Part shown: in pieces, positions 36,057 to 48,415 of the stretch | How the letters are laid out: each line of letters opens with the position of its first letter | Position numbering within the stretch: position 1 is the stretch's first letter | Origin: Taxillus chinensis | Taxonomy: Eukaryota; Streptophyta; Magnoliopsida; Santalales; Loranthaceae | Reading direction: 5' to 3' | Length of the DNA stretch: 64,000 nt | Assembly: GCA_023512835.1 (NCBI GenBank) | Contig: CM042092.1 | Span: 5,705,293 to 5,769,292, forward strand | The notes under the pieces: model-generated | The model's input: only the letters and a program-made list of their open reading frames with translations | The model's database searches: none | What the model was told of the DNA's origin: nothing | Made by a program: the position numbers and the translations under genes

Positions 36057-39000
36057 TCACGATTGTTGCAGCAAATCTTCCAAATATTGGTTCAAGATGT
36101 GTCTTCCCGTGGACAGAACATCAAGCCGTTTCTCACAGGGTTCATACTTACCTTTCCGGAGCTGGTACCGTTGAGTGACCGCAGAAATGGTGTAGCCTTG
36201 CCCTTCAATTGTAACACACTCTCCACACTGCAGGTTCTGCTACACAGGAATGATTGCAATGAGTAGCAGACACAAAGGCTACGAAACATAATTTTAGATT
36301 CAATGTCTCTGCTTAGCTGGTCTCCAATCACACACATGTATTTTACATTGTCCCTACTATACATGACATATAGATGACTACATATGACACATGAGTGAGT
36401 ATATGTAGTAATGTTTCAGGGAAGAACATCTGTGGCTGTTTTTCTTTTTCCTTTTATTTTATTTTCCTGAAATCACGCAGGCAATTACCCCAACGTGAAA
36501 ATTCATTGGAAGGAAAAGTATTATAGGCATAGGCAATTACATTATGTTTGTATTTGAACAGACACACATACAGATAATATTATGTTTTTTCCAATACAGA
36601 TTTGAATAGATAAGCCTCCATATTTTTCCAGATCTAGGAACCACCATATATTTCTTGTTAGTTTGAAGGAAGAAATTTTGGGAATGGGAGAAGTCAGACA
36701 AAGTCAATGGACGTAAAATTCCATTTCTGATCTCAATGATATTGAATTGGATTAATATCTTGCGTAAGCATTAAATCGACTCATTAATGAAAACTGAATA
36801 GTATGGCACAGAAAACTCCTCCAACTAAGGAAAAACAGAAGTCAATAACAACATATATCTTCAACAGTTATTAATCACATTTCCCTCGGTTAAAAATGCC
36901 TCATTCACGTGCAAATATAATTTGCTCACTGATTATGGATTACTTTTATCTAAAATGTTGTGATCTAAACATTGAAATAATATTTTCCATTATAATTTTT
37001 TTCATCCATCTGTAACCAATAAAGTCCAAGATTATTGTCTGTCCTTATCCAACATGTAGTCTCTCTCTTCAAGAAATTTCCTTGTCTTCAAAATTTCCAT
37101 GGAAGCTCTAGAAGCAATAACAGAAAAGGAGGAAAAGCAGAGAGGGCCTGGGGGAGATTCCCTTCCTACTCTATATTTAGACTTTAGGGCATTTTCTCTT
37201 CCATATGTTTTCTTCAAACATCTTTTTGTAAGCACAAGAAGACCCTGAAAAATCTTAGTGGTACTTTGCGTTGTTTGTCTATTGTTATAAAATACACGTG
37301 TGTGCTGAACCCATTAAATTCATTGTTAAAATATGTGTGTGGATTTGGTCATTAGACTAAGTGAGGAGCAAATAACCCTAACAATATATGTGTGTGCACA
37401 TGCACGGGCATTGTCTTTTTAAAAATAATATAGTGATAAGGTATAGTTATTAGGTCAGGAACTCTATGCTCCATCTCACCGATCAAAAACTACCAAAAAT
37501 TCAATAGGACAAACTATTTTGAAAGCAAGAAGATTGTCTTTCTCAAATAGCATAGTGAATTATTAAATCAACATTTATTTTAATTGAAATGTTGACAATA
37601 TCATATTTCATTCAATTCAATATATGTTACAAGAATGTAAGAGTTTATTGTTTACATATCGTCCCGTAAGGCTAGCATGGTAATAGAGACACATGCCTAG
37701 TTGTAGTGAGGTTGTGAGTTTGAAACTTTACATCCGTGGGGTAGGAGGTCTTAGGGTAGGAAGGGTGAGGAAGGTCTAAGGAGTATTATTGTAAAATAAA
37801 AAAATATTGTTTACATATCAGGTCTGAGCTGTTTTCTATGGGTTGATAAGTTGGTTATATAGGATACCTTCGTATAGGGCTAGTTGGGATTTTTTTGTCG
37901 TACACTAGACATGCATTAGGGATCTCTAGCAACAAAAAAGAAAGTGCTTTATTCTGAATGTAAATATAATCAATATTATCTCATAACTGGAAAAGTAGGC
38001 AAGGAAAAAAGTAGGGAAAAACTAAGCAAACATGTGAGTAGAACAATAAATATTGCTGGGTTCAAACCATAGTATAATGAATCCCATGTTTCCATTGGTA
38101 TTGAACATAAAATAAAATCCTTAGCATCAATTATAAGTTTCAAATCTGTTCTCACTGGGGACATAGAATTTTAAAAAGAAATCAATGACAGCAAAATAAA
38201 TAAACAAAAGAAAATAAGAGTTGCACATGGGAAACTTATGCAAGAGGATTTTACTGAACAGTGAAGTATAACTGTAGGTTCCAAAATTTATACCTATCCT
38301 ACTGCGATTACAATTATATATGTGTGTGTGTATATAATATTCAATTTTTAGGGGTGTTTTACATAAATTTAAGAAATGAGGATACCGACATCATATCATC
38401 ATTTAAAGAGATATTCCCGCAAATCTGAAATTTGGATGGATAAAATGAACTGGAGTGGGCTTTGCCTTCCATGAGGTAACCTTTAAAGAGATTAATAAGA
38501 AAAACGTTTTCTGAGTGAGCTCAGTGTTCCATCATATAAGAGTTCAAACCAGAGGAAAATTAACTAACTTTAAGATGATAATCAAATTGATTTTATTATT
38601 ATTATTATTAAGGCAAACTTCAAGGGCAAAACACATTGCTGCCTAGCTAATATTAACTATATAGTGGTAGGCAGTGCAAATGGAAGACTTCTGATAGTGT
38701 TTCAAATCATTTCAAACTGCTCTCAAGCAACCTTGTACATGACACTGGTTATTTCCTGACAGTTCTCTTTGTTTCACATTCTCAAGGATAATGATGATTT
38801 TGATATGTGCTTGCTGCCCGAACTGTTTGCCTGTAGTAATTGATGCTATAATGGGATAATGGTGTAATGGGTTAGTAGTGCACGTATGATGCATGTATTG
38901 GCAGGAGTAGTGGTGCACGTATTTAATTAAATGGTGCACAGATTAGCTGAAGTAGTGGTGCACGTATTTATGGTTATTTATTTATGGTTATTTTGTTTGG

Positions 39001-40215
39001 TAGCAGTTGGCATATAAATAACCACATTTCCATTTGTAAAGGCACGATTGAATATGATAAACATTTCTTTCCTCCAAATTCTGTCTTCTCTTGTTCCTTA
39101 ATTCTGCTCCTTCTTTTCTACATACCAGATTAACAAGGCATCTTCCCATCATTACTTTTCTAACCCGAAAAGGGCAATAAACCATCCACCACCTAAGCAC
39201 GTTTACTAGATAATCAATCCTCAGAACCACAAAATCTTATAACAAACTAGTTGTTGGCTCATGGGTTAGCAGTCTAGCATTAGGAGATGGGCTTTAAACT
39301 AAACCATCTCAGCCCCAAAAATGTGTTTAGTATGTCACCCATGTTTGTGCAGCCATCCGCCTATTTTAGCATGGGCCTAAAGGGTACAATATTATGCGGA
39401 GTGCGGACACTAGTGAGTATAGCTACCATATATCTATAAGCCACCCATAACTATTATGTGGAATTTTCTAATAGGAGAATGGGCACAGTGCACACCCATT
39501 CTTAGAGCAGTTCACCAAGTAAAAATTCAATGCTAGTCACAACTAGCAGCATAACGACAACACATTAACACACTGAGCCATAAAATCCCAAAAAACATGA
39601 AATTTGCTACACGAAACCAGTTTACTCTTCATGAAATTTGCTACACATTAACACATTCAGTTTGCTACATGAAATTTGCTAAACTTTAGCAAATAAAGAA
39701 AAGTTAAGTGCTGCATCGGGGTGAGACAGGAAATCTGACCCGTAACAACAGGCCATTGATTATAAAAAATTATATTTCTTTAAAAAGAAAAGCAACAACT
39801 TAAACAAAAACAGTCTTTGAACGCGATCACCAAATAGGCCAAACAGACAAGAACCAATTTACCAACAGCCACACAAACAACCCCTTTGGAATGCAAAGAA
39901 ATTTCAGAAGCAGTAAATTAGGAGAGCTTACGGTTGGAAAACAACGTATGCCGAGGTTCCTAGACGGAGGCGTGATTTCAATGACCTCGTAGGGATCTCT
40001 GTCCCGGTCTTTCTTTCTGCAGAAAACTTGTAACTGAACAACCTGTGACTGCACCCAAGAATAGACAAAAGCAAGTGATGTTTTTTAAGATTGATTTAAT
40101 GGTAATGTTTTTTTTTTTTTTGAAATTGAAATTGAAATTGAAATTGAAATTCTTGAGGAATACCGTAAACTTAAACTCGCACCTTACAAGTTGGAGCTTG
40201 GGTCCAGGACGCCAT
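36057..40215 (-). CDS. Small conserved plant protein of unknown function, three coding exons
   Basis: Exons read on the minus strand: 40215-40183 (MASWTQAPTCK), 40048-39932 (SQVVQLQVFCRKK to NLGIRCFPT) and 36236-36057 (NLQCGECVTIEGQGYTIS to YLEDLLQQS, stop TGA). All junctions are phase 0 with GT..AG, giving 109 codons plus stop. The last exon (TISAVTQRYQLRKGKYEP, then EKRLDVLSTGRHILN) and the PPSRNLGIRCFPTNLQCGE join read as a conserved protein. I believe this segment recurs in uncharacterised plant proteins, but I cannot name the family or a function. Intron 2 is 3.7 kb and holds a SINE. The last acceptor is TAGCAG, so use of the first AG would add one Gln. Exon 1 is the least certain; a different upstream exon could supply an organelle-targeting peptide. 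Confidence 0.7.
37661..37804 (+). mobile_element. tRNA-derived SINE with perfect 15-bp target duplication
   Basis: A 144-bp body is flanked by TATTGTTTACATATC at 37646-37660 and 37805-37819. Near the 5' end are a degenerate A-box (GGCTAGCATGG) and a B-box-like GAGTTTGAAAC, as in Pol III promoters. The 3' end is A-rich (GTAAAATAAAAAAA). It lies in intron 2 of the small minus-strand gene. Confidence 0.87.
38858..38985. repeat. Short dispersed motif AGTAGTGGTGCACGTATTTA
   Basis: Two perfect copies of AGTAGTGGTGCACGTATTTA and one diverged copy (TAGTAGTGCACGTATG) lie within about 100 bp in the intron. No function is inferred. Confidence 0.5.
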
Positions 40216-40548
40216 TGTTATCCTCACGAACAAGATGTGGAAATGGTGAAGGCAGAGAAGATAAGACCCTCAACTTGCAATTACACCTTTTTAATATATA
40301 TATATATATATACACATATTATATATATCCACTCTTGGTTATTATTATTGTTATTACAGTCCCCCGCTTTATTAATTTATTTATTAGTCAAAACTAAAAT
40401 TACAGAGGAGCCCACATGACTACGTCATGTTTTTCATGGTTAAAATAATAAATAAATAAATTCTCACTCCAACTTTGTCAGAAGCACGCGGGAAGGAAAC
40501 GGTCAACGACCCACGGCTGCAATCCACTCCCACGGCTACGCCCCTCCG

Positions 40549-40595
<47 letters not shown>

Positions 40596-40740
40596 CATAT
40601 GACAAGCCCGATCTGTAAGGTTTGATGCAACACCATGGTTGAAGTGTGGGTTAATTGGGTTTCTGATCGACTTCTGATTTTTTCGAGCTTCCCCACCAAA
40701 AACCCATAACTCAAAAATTGGTTTCTGATTTTCTGATTGT
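40216..40740 (-). promoter_or_regulatory. Upstream region of the small gene with a (CT)n(AT)n tract
   Basis: An (AT)n tract lies at about 40297-40325. A longer composite of about 12 CT units followed by about 11 AT units lies at 40549-40597. Read on the minus strand, GA-rich repeats 330-370 bp upstream of an ATG are common in plant promoters. No TATA box was assigned. Confidence 0.35.
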
Positions 40741-43700
40741 AGGTATGTGGTAGTCGATAGTCTTTGAAGGAGAGAGACTCTTTTATGTTGTTGTCGAGAA
40801 TTTAAAACACTTTCTATCTCTGTTATGTGATTTTCCTCTCCTTTCTTTGCTGATGTGTGGGTTGCTAATAAAGCAAAACCAATCTCCGGTAGAAATGGGG
40901 GTTCGACTGTTGGAAGAGTAGCATTTGGATAGTATAAACTGGATTAACGTAGGTGGGGGTTCTTAAACTCAAAACTTACTTTAAAGCTTGGAAATATAAA
41001 TGAGACAAGCATATTGAATTTATAAGATTTGAAAGGATAGGAAATTGTATTGCTTTCATATATCTTAAAGTGATACTATGTTTAATAAACTATCTTGAAT
41101 TGATTTTATTTATATTTTCAAAGTGTTTATTTTAATTTTATTACTTCTGTACTGTTTTAAATAGGATGAATTCACACTTATTGGACGTTTCCTTTTTCAC
41201 CGAACTATTGTAAAGTGGTGGAGAAGGTATTATTAACCCTCCCATCTTTTGTCTTGCATTATAATGTTGCAGCTGAGGTTGAAGCGACACAACCCAAAGG
41301 GCAAGTCAGAACTCTAATTAAACTATCCCAGCAGGGTGTGTGCTTCATCGTGGAGGAAGACAATGTCCTTAAACATTAGTTTAGATGCTATTAGGGGGAC
41401 AGGTCAAATGTCCCCCTATTGGGGATAAGGATTCATAATTACTTAAATACTTATTAAAAGTCTAGTTGGCCTGAACGTTCCGTGGGGTCATTAAGTTTTG
41501 TAGCTTCTAGGCCCAAATGGAATCAATGCATCCAAGTGGTAGCAATGAACAAGAGAGGTATGTTTCTAATTATCATAAATTTGGATTCTAAGATGTACTA
41601 ATATTTTTATGATTGATATTTAGATTGACAAGGCAAAGACATTGTTTCAATGATACAAAAAGCAACAATAATTTGGATAATTGTTGGAACTTACTGAGGC
41701 CCCAACCAAAGTGGCAAGTGCATATGGATAATTTGCCAACAAAGAGAAAGACAGGTTGCTCTATCGTTTTAGCGGCCAATGCCATAAATGTAGAGGAAAT
41801 TGAGACCATGCCTACCAATTTGAAAGAAACACCAAGAACTCTGCACTTGTCAATTTGATGAAAAGTTAAAGTAACATGGAAGCAAACCTCGATGTGTGTG
41901 TGCCGCCCGCATCCCCCCCCCCGCATGCGCTGTCATCAACCATCCCTCACGTAGAAGCAAACCTTGATGTGTGTCCCCTCTTCTTCTCCCTGCAGCAATC
42001 GAGCCTGCCTCCCTCACGCAGAAGACCCCCCTCGGTCCCCTCGCTGCCGACGATGAAGAGTTAAGGGAGTACTGTATTTTTTAAAAATACACGTTCCAAA
42101 CAAGGGGTTAAATCGGAGCAATATCTCTCTTCGCTTGTTGTGTGCGCTCTCTCTCTCTTTTTCCTTTGCTGTATTGAGATTTCTATAAAAGCTGAAATGG
42201 GTATATATCAATTAATAATGTAATGATCTCTTTTTTTAGCAAGTAGTGATGCTAGTGATGAGATTTCTCTCTCCCTGTATTGTTGTATTGAGATTTCTAT
42301 ATAATTCAATCCGATGGGCGTCATAACAGCACTACCTTGTACCCATCTCATTTTTGCAGTGTCTAATGTGTCAATGATGTAATATATAAAACATGTGTAA
42401 CTGTGTAGAATGTCCCTCTTTGTCGCCTTCATCCTTTCACTCCACTGAACACAGGATCAGCTCATCGATTTATTACCTTTTTTTAATGCTATGACAGTAG
42501 TATATGTAGCTAAATTGGATAGAGTAATCATGTATTTACAATTTGCCTTAGATATGAATAATGTTACTTGAGATTAAAAAAAATGTTGTTATTATTGAAG
42601 CTGTTAGTTAAAATCCCATTCAAAAAATTACATGTCAATTCAACTAATTGGTACACTAGTACAATCCCTGTTGCTGCTGCAACATTGAAGTCTATGAAAT
42701 TATGAAAAAAAAAATTCATCCTTTTTGAGTACACGTGCATTTTTTGAAGGGACTATTGCTGCTGCAGTTTTTTTAGTACACTGGTACAATCCTGTTGTAG
42801 CTTTTTTACTACAATGGTGCCATAATGCTTGTGCTTTTAAAATCTATTGCAGGGGATAGACGGATAGTATAGATATAGCAGCATGAGAGGCTGTCGAAAC
42901 AGAAAGCACGTGGAGAGGATTTTGGAAGAGTTGTCGATGCTTAACGTCACTTATGAAGGCGAGCACAATTACCCCGCAACAACAAGCAAACACATAATTG
43001 TGGTGGAGGAAAAAGTTTTGATTGATCGGAACCCTGTTATGACCATTCCAAAGGCTGGTTCGTGATTGATCGGAACTATGTTATTCTGCTTTGCTTGAGT
43101 ACATTTGGATTGGAGCCTTGGCAATTGGGTAGGTGGTGGGCATGAGTTCTAGAGCCTTTGTTTTTTCTCCTCGTCCTCCACACTGTCAATGCATGTAGTT
43201 GGGATGAGGATGTGATGGGTAGATACACAGTTGTTCATTTACTAGGCAAGTTTGTTTGTTTCTCCTCTAGGTGTTCAACTAAGTTTTTTGTTTCTCCTCT
43301 GGATTGTGTTTTTTTTATTATTATTAAAACATCAGCAGGCCCTATTAAGAAACCATATTTTGCAATATTGCAAATCTTAACTCTTTAAATTAATTGACAA
43401 TTATATAGGATAAATTTTATTTTGCTGCAAATGGAAAAAAAACACTTCGAAAATGTGTGTTCGTTTGTTTTCTTTTCTTTTTATGTTTCTTTTACAATGA
43501 TGGGATTTAAATTTTTTATAGGATTGAAATCCTTCATGTCTTGACAATTCAAAATCATTTAGTTCACGAGGAGTGCCCCGTCAACCACGGCTGGTGAAGG
43601 CCTATGAGGATGGTTTGTTGACATTCTTGGTGAATCGACCTTTTGTTTTAAGCATAATTAAATGCACGAAGGCAAAAAGTGGTTCCAACATCATGAATTA

Positions 43701-43858
43701 AATAAAAAAAATGTATTGAAATCCAATATAAATAATATAATTCATGGATTATTTATCAACAAAACGATTTCATTATTACAAGCCAACCAACCAAGAGAAA
43801 CGTCCTTATCTGCCCATCCCAACCTGCGTCAACAATCACCAGCCCCCACAAATTAGGA
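40741..43858. other. Intergenic; isolated exon-like fragments only
   Basis: No complete gene is recognised. An exon-like frame is listed at 41273-41379. Open frames at 41613-41858 and 42883-43065 have non-repetitive composition but no recognisable family. Bases 41872-42060 contain two copies of GAAGCAAACCTYGATGTGTG next to a C-rich stretch. Confidence 0.35.
41273..41379 (+). pseudogene. Isolated exon-like frame
   Basis: After a good acceptor (ATAATGTTGCAG) the + strand reads VEATQPKGQVRTLIKLSQQG, then VCFIVEEDNVLKH and a stop. It looks protein-like, but no partner exons were found around it. It may be a gene relic. The family is unknown to me; a link to the checkpoint protein RAD1 came to mind but is only a guess. 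Confidence 0.2.
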
Positions 43859-43928
43859 GAGCTTATCGCACTCTTCAGGAACTTGTCCCCTAACCTACAG
43901 ACCCTCGGTGCACTAGAACATCCATGGG

Positions 43929-43999
43929 TTAACTAGAATTACTCTCCACTGTCTCCTCTGGCCTGGTCGCAGAAGTGACCATTACCTTGCTCGGATCAC
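43929..43999 (-). pseudogene. Possible terminal exon of an unidentified gene
   Basis: On the minus strand, acceptor ACAATTTCAG is followed by a frame reading DPSKVMVTSATRPEETVESN, SS, stop. This is plausible as a hydrophilic C-terminus, but no upstream exon could be joined. The 44510-44862 region upstream has a short open frame (NDGLTAISFTIDFPTK) of unknown meaning. Confidence 0.22.
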
Positions 44000-44487
44000 C
44001 TGAAATTGTTAAGTGAAAAATATAAAAATCGTGGTCAACGTTCTGCGCAAAACAAAGTTTGTTAGTTCAGAAAGGAATAAAGATTACCCAAAAACCATTT
44101 ATTCTTCTACCGGGTAGAGTCTTTTTTCCCTGTAAGGATATCTTGGTATCAAATTACAGTTGATCATGTCAACCATACAAACGTATAATCAGGCTGTCAT
44201 TCAACCACACAATTTCTGTACATAGGAAATAATAAAAGACATCTTCACATCAAATCTAATGCAAACCACATTACACCTTCAACAATGAATAAAGAAAGGA
44301 TTGAAGAAACAAAAGGAAACTAATAAATCATGGCTGGGTGACACTCAAATAGATCCAATAGGAGTAGACTAAACTATTATATAGTTTGCGGAGTAACAAT
44401 AACATGTACATGAGATATTTTAAAAATGACAGCATCCGGTCACGGTACCCAATGTATAAAAAAGTGAAAGAGATTCCTTTGTGTTAA

Positions 44488-44638
44488 AGAAATGTACACA
44501 AATAACTTTACATGATTCCCAATTTTAATTCCCATTTGAACCCACAAAGAGTAAAGAGGGAAGAACAAGAAATGTACACAAATAACTTTACATGATTCCC
44601 AATTTTAATTCCCATTTGAACCCACAAAGAGTAAAGAA
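44488..44638. repeat. 80-bp tandem duplication
   Basis: AGAAATGTACACAAATAACT begins at 44488 and again at 44568, and the following roughly 60 bases (including CATGATTCCCAATTTTAATT) are identical. Two near-perfect copies imply a recent slippage or unequal crossover. Confidence 0.9.
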
Positions 44639-44863
44639 GAGAAGACACTAATGGGGGATTTGGTACAAAGCCGCAGTGGAAGCAGCAAGTCATGCTTATA
44701 TGCGCCTGATTGACAAGCGACGCAGAGAGATTCGATGGAGATGATTTTTGCAGGGATTCAAGATTTTTGCAGGGATTCGATGAGGATTTTTGTAGGGAAA
44801 TCGATGGTGAAGGAGATCGCGGTGAGGCCGTCATTGCGTTGTGTTAATATTGTGACCGGCATA

Positions 44864-46121
44864 TAATCACGAAACGAAGATGCCACCACGAATCACCACC
44901 GATTTCGTGTTCAAAAAAAAAAAGAAGCTGATTTTGACTTTTGAGTAAATCAATTTGAATTTAAATGGCAAAAACGTTCACCGTCGTCACCGTTTTTGTT
45001 ATTTAAATGTTTGCTCTTACATCTTGAAATAATGTTTGATAAAGATCATATCTCAAAGTAAATAAAGAATATCTTGAATTGAATTTCGATATCTTAAATT
45101 GAAGGACCACATGTTGAAGTAACTGAACTAGCTAAAGTTTGATATCTCAACTATGAAGTGATGTTTGATATCTGAAACTATGAAGTGATGTTTGATATTT
45201 CAAACTAGAGGATCATATCTTAGAATCCCTCATCTCTTCGGCTTTCCTTTACCACATCTCAACACATGGACGAAAAACTTAAAACGCATAAATCAATCAA
45301 TAAATGCAGTAAAAGAAATACCACAAGACTAATTCAACTAAAAAAAAGTAAGATCCAATAAAGTTAAAATCATAATAAGAGGAAGAGACAACACAAAATC
45401 TCAAGTCAGATTTGGCAAGGTTGAAGAAGAGTGGTGGTGTAGGCAATAGAAGTTAATTCTAGCGATCAAGTTCATCGAGCTATTTAAATTATATTTTGTG
45501 TTATTGTGATGTGGTTCACGAAATTAACAGAATTATATCTAACATGTCATATTTTTGCTTCCGAGAGAAGCACTCATTGTTAATACATCAAGGGATTCTA
45601 GTTTTTATAATGTTCTAAAATAAATATATTATTATATTAAATGATGAAATTATTAAGCCAACCCAAGTGTTGCACAACATGTATATGGAGCATATCACTG
45701 CAGCAGCAAGACTGGGTGAGATAAGACGTAAAGATAAGGCCATCATGTAAGCTAGATAGACTTTACATGAACGGTTATAAGAGAAAGCAAAAATAAAATT
45801 ACAATAAAACCTTGAGTTAGTTTGCAATTTATGTCCAATGGGTTTCCTTCAATATGTAGACCATTCAAACATGAACCACAAGGTTTAAACAGTTAATACA
45901 AGTTACAATCAGATGATCTTAACAAAAACTCAAATAATTAAATTTCAATCCCCGTTAAGTCCAGAGAGAGAGAGAACAGTGTCTTTGAAAAAAAAAAAAA
46001 AAAAAAAAAAAACCAAGCATATCTTCGGCCACATAAATGTAGTCTCCATGATAGAGGTGCAAAATTCTACCAACAGAAGGCCATCGTCAGGTTGTTGCTA
46101 CAGTAAACCTGAGAAGATTCC
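44864..46121. other. Intergenic, no gene recognised; includes a poly(A) run
   Basis: AT-rich DNA with a short repeated phrase (GAAGTGATGTTTGATAT) at 45160-45200 and a run of about 24 A at 45987-46011. The right end probably holds the 3'UTR of the RNA-binding protein gene that ends at 46122. Confidence 0.45.
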
Positions 46122-48415
46122 TTACCTGCCATATGGATGATACCGACTGCCACCTGCACCGCCATAACCCCCTCGCCCTCCAAAGAAAGGGCCCCCGCTG
46201 CCGCCATAGCCACCACCTGTGCCACTGCCGTAACTACCTCCAAGGCTGGGATCATAACTGCCCCCATAGCCACCGCCAATGTTGCCGCTTCCATATCCAT
46301 CGTAGCTATCAGCAGACCCACCATAACCACTTCCTAGATTGTACCCTCTACTGTAGCCTCCACCATATCGGCCCGAATATCCAAGTGATGATTCTCCCCT
46401 AAAAGGTCCCATACCACCCCCACCATATCCCCCATACCCACTAAATTCATCTCCAGCGTACCCAGTATATGCACTGGTAGCTCTTGCCCCGTAGCCCCCT
46501 CCTGACCTATAAGGACCAGGACCAGGACCAGCACCGGAGCCAGGGCCAAGGCCATTGCCACCATATCCACTGTATGCATCTCCAAACCCATTGCCATATG
46601 GAGGCTTAGAATCATTATAACGCTTGGACGAAGGTGGAGGGTTCGGCTTCTTAGGCTCTGCCTTCTTGATTTCCACCTGAGAGAGAGAGAGAGAGAGAGA
46701 GAGATCATTCTACTTATTCATAATCTAATACAGAAATTCATGATATAAAAAACCCTAGCCATAAAATTCTACTACACATTGGGGCGTAGCAAATACAAAA
46801 ATTTGGCATTCATATAGTGGAAAAAAAATCTCCAAATAAATTTCCCATGGCGTAGCTTTCTACAACACGTGCACGTTAAGTTTCTATAACGTGGTCATCA
46901 GCAACAGGAACACATGGAAAAGCAATAAAACCTCTCATGACAACATCGAAGATACAAGAAGAATAAACAATGTGCCAGTACAGATTGATAGAACATCAGT
47001 GAAGAAGCAACAATGTCCAAGAGTAAGCAATAGCACAACATAACACCAACGCTGAATTAAAATGCACAATGTAAACTACAATAAACTTAGGTTTCCAAAA
47101 GTAAGCTAGCACTATTGGGATTTAGAAGAAGCATGTATTGCATTAATATCACTGGAGAAAGAAAACAATTGAGCTTGACATGAAATTTTCCTTGCGACGA
47201 ACAATAATTGGCCTTGATAAGAAATATACCCAACATTGAGCACTAAAACCTAGAAATTGATGGAAAAGTTTCTTAAATTTTGTCATTTTCAGTAATACAC
47301 ACACAAGTCTTCCTATATAGGTTTCCCGCTCACCTGAGTTCCAGCCATATCAATCTTGTTCCCTCTCGAGATGAGTTCTTCAACAGTTTCCTCTGCATCA
47401 AACGTGACAAATCCAAAGCCACGAGATCGATTGGTGGAATGATCCCGCATGATTTGGTGATCCTTTACCTCACCGAATGTTGAAAAGAACTCCCTAAACT
47501 CATCTGTCAGTTCATCATGGAAACATTTAGTTATTTTGTAAATTACATTGAAGTATCAGTAGGGGAAAAAAACAACAGGATACTGGCAATACAACCTTCA
47601 GTTACTGATGTTGGAATTCCACCTACAAAGATTTTTTTAGTCTTAAAGTCCTTAGAGCCCATAGAACCCTTTGGTATGGTACGTTTGATTTCCACCTACA
47701 AGATTCCCAACTAAGATTAAAGTCCAAAACAAGGCGTTAAATTTACAGTCCAACACAAGGCCATAGTAATTCCAAAGCCCCTACTTGCTTGCCATTGATA
47801 ATATGGGTATCTTCTATGACCCTGTCAACTACGGATGGATCTGCATAAGTCACAAATCCAAATCCACGGGGTTGTCCGGATTTTCGATCTCTCATTATCA
47901 CTGAATCCGTAAGCTCACCATATTTACTAAAATATTTGACAAACTGAGCTGCACAAATAATCAAACCATGACAATTATCAATTAAACACGCATAATTAGG
48001 GGGCGAGGACCTAGACCAAAACCCCCCCAAATAGCGCCTGGGCCAAAATTCTACTAAGGCATCATCGCAGAACTAACCAGAAGTTGTCTCTCTTGCTAAA
48101 CCTCCAATAAAGATTTTTCTGTGTTCGAATTAAACTTATGATCAGAGACGCATAACATCATTAGATTACTCGCTACAACTAAATCGAAACAGCAGTAGAA
48201 TCAACGAAAACACGAATCAACACGACAGTAATGTTAAACGAACAGATTTGTGGATCAAGGTAGCGAATTTCGAGATTGGGAAGGAGGGGAAAAGATGGAT
48301 ACCCAGGGCTAGCACCGTCGCCGGTGTGCGATTGAGACCTCTCGTCCTCGGGGCGGCCTGAAGGCTTGACGTCGTTGGGATCTTCATCGCCGCCTGATTC
48401 AAGGTTTAAGTCCAT
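46122..48415 (-). CDS. Two-RRM glycine-rich hnRNP-like RNA-binding protein (RBGD-type)
   Basis: Nuclear/cytoplasmic RNA-binding protein of the plant hnRNP A/B-like group. Minus-strand exons: 48415-48303, 48118-48078, 47948-47785, 47695-47596, 47503-47334 and 46676-46122, all with GT..AG, giving 380 codons plus stop. A short acidic N-terminus (MDLNLESGGDEDPND) precedes RRM1 (RNP2 KIFIGGL from residue 39; RNP1 RGFGFVTY) and RRM2 (KIFVGGI from 127; RNP1 RGFGFVTF). A Gly/Tyr-rich low-complexity tail runs from about 225 and ends YHPYGR, as in related proteins. Start: ATG 48413-48415 fits the family; an upstream in-frame ATG at 48484 would add a Ser-rich leader and is less likely. The last intron's pyrimidine tract is a (CT)n microsatellite. 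The gene is divergent from GAA1. The stop is embedded in CAG|GTAAGG, a possible 3'UTR donor. Confidence 0.92.
46680..46703. repeat. (GA)n microsatellite at the last intron's acceptor
   Basis: On the minus strand this reads as about 11 CT units ending directly in CAG, so the repeat is the polypyrimidine tract of the splice site before the final exon (from 46676). Confidence 0.9.

Noticed and set aside
42883..43065. 60-codon open frame with ordinary composition
   Set aside because: No recognisable family, no promoter or splice context; not strong enough to list as a gene.
46133..46402. Open frames antisense to the Gly-rich tail of the RRM protein
   Set aside because: They follow from the GGN-rich codons of the real gene on the other strand and are His/Cys- or Ala/Thr-rich low-complexity shadows.
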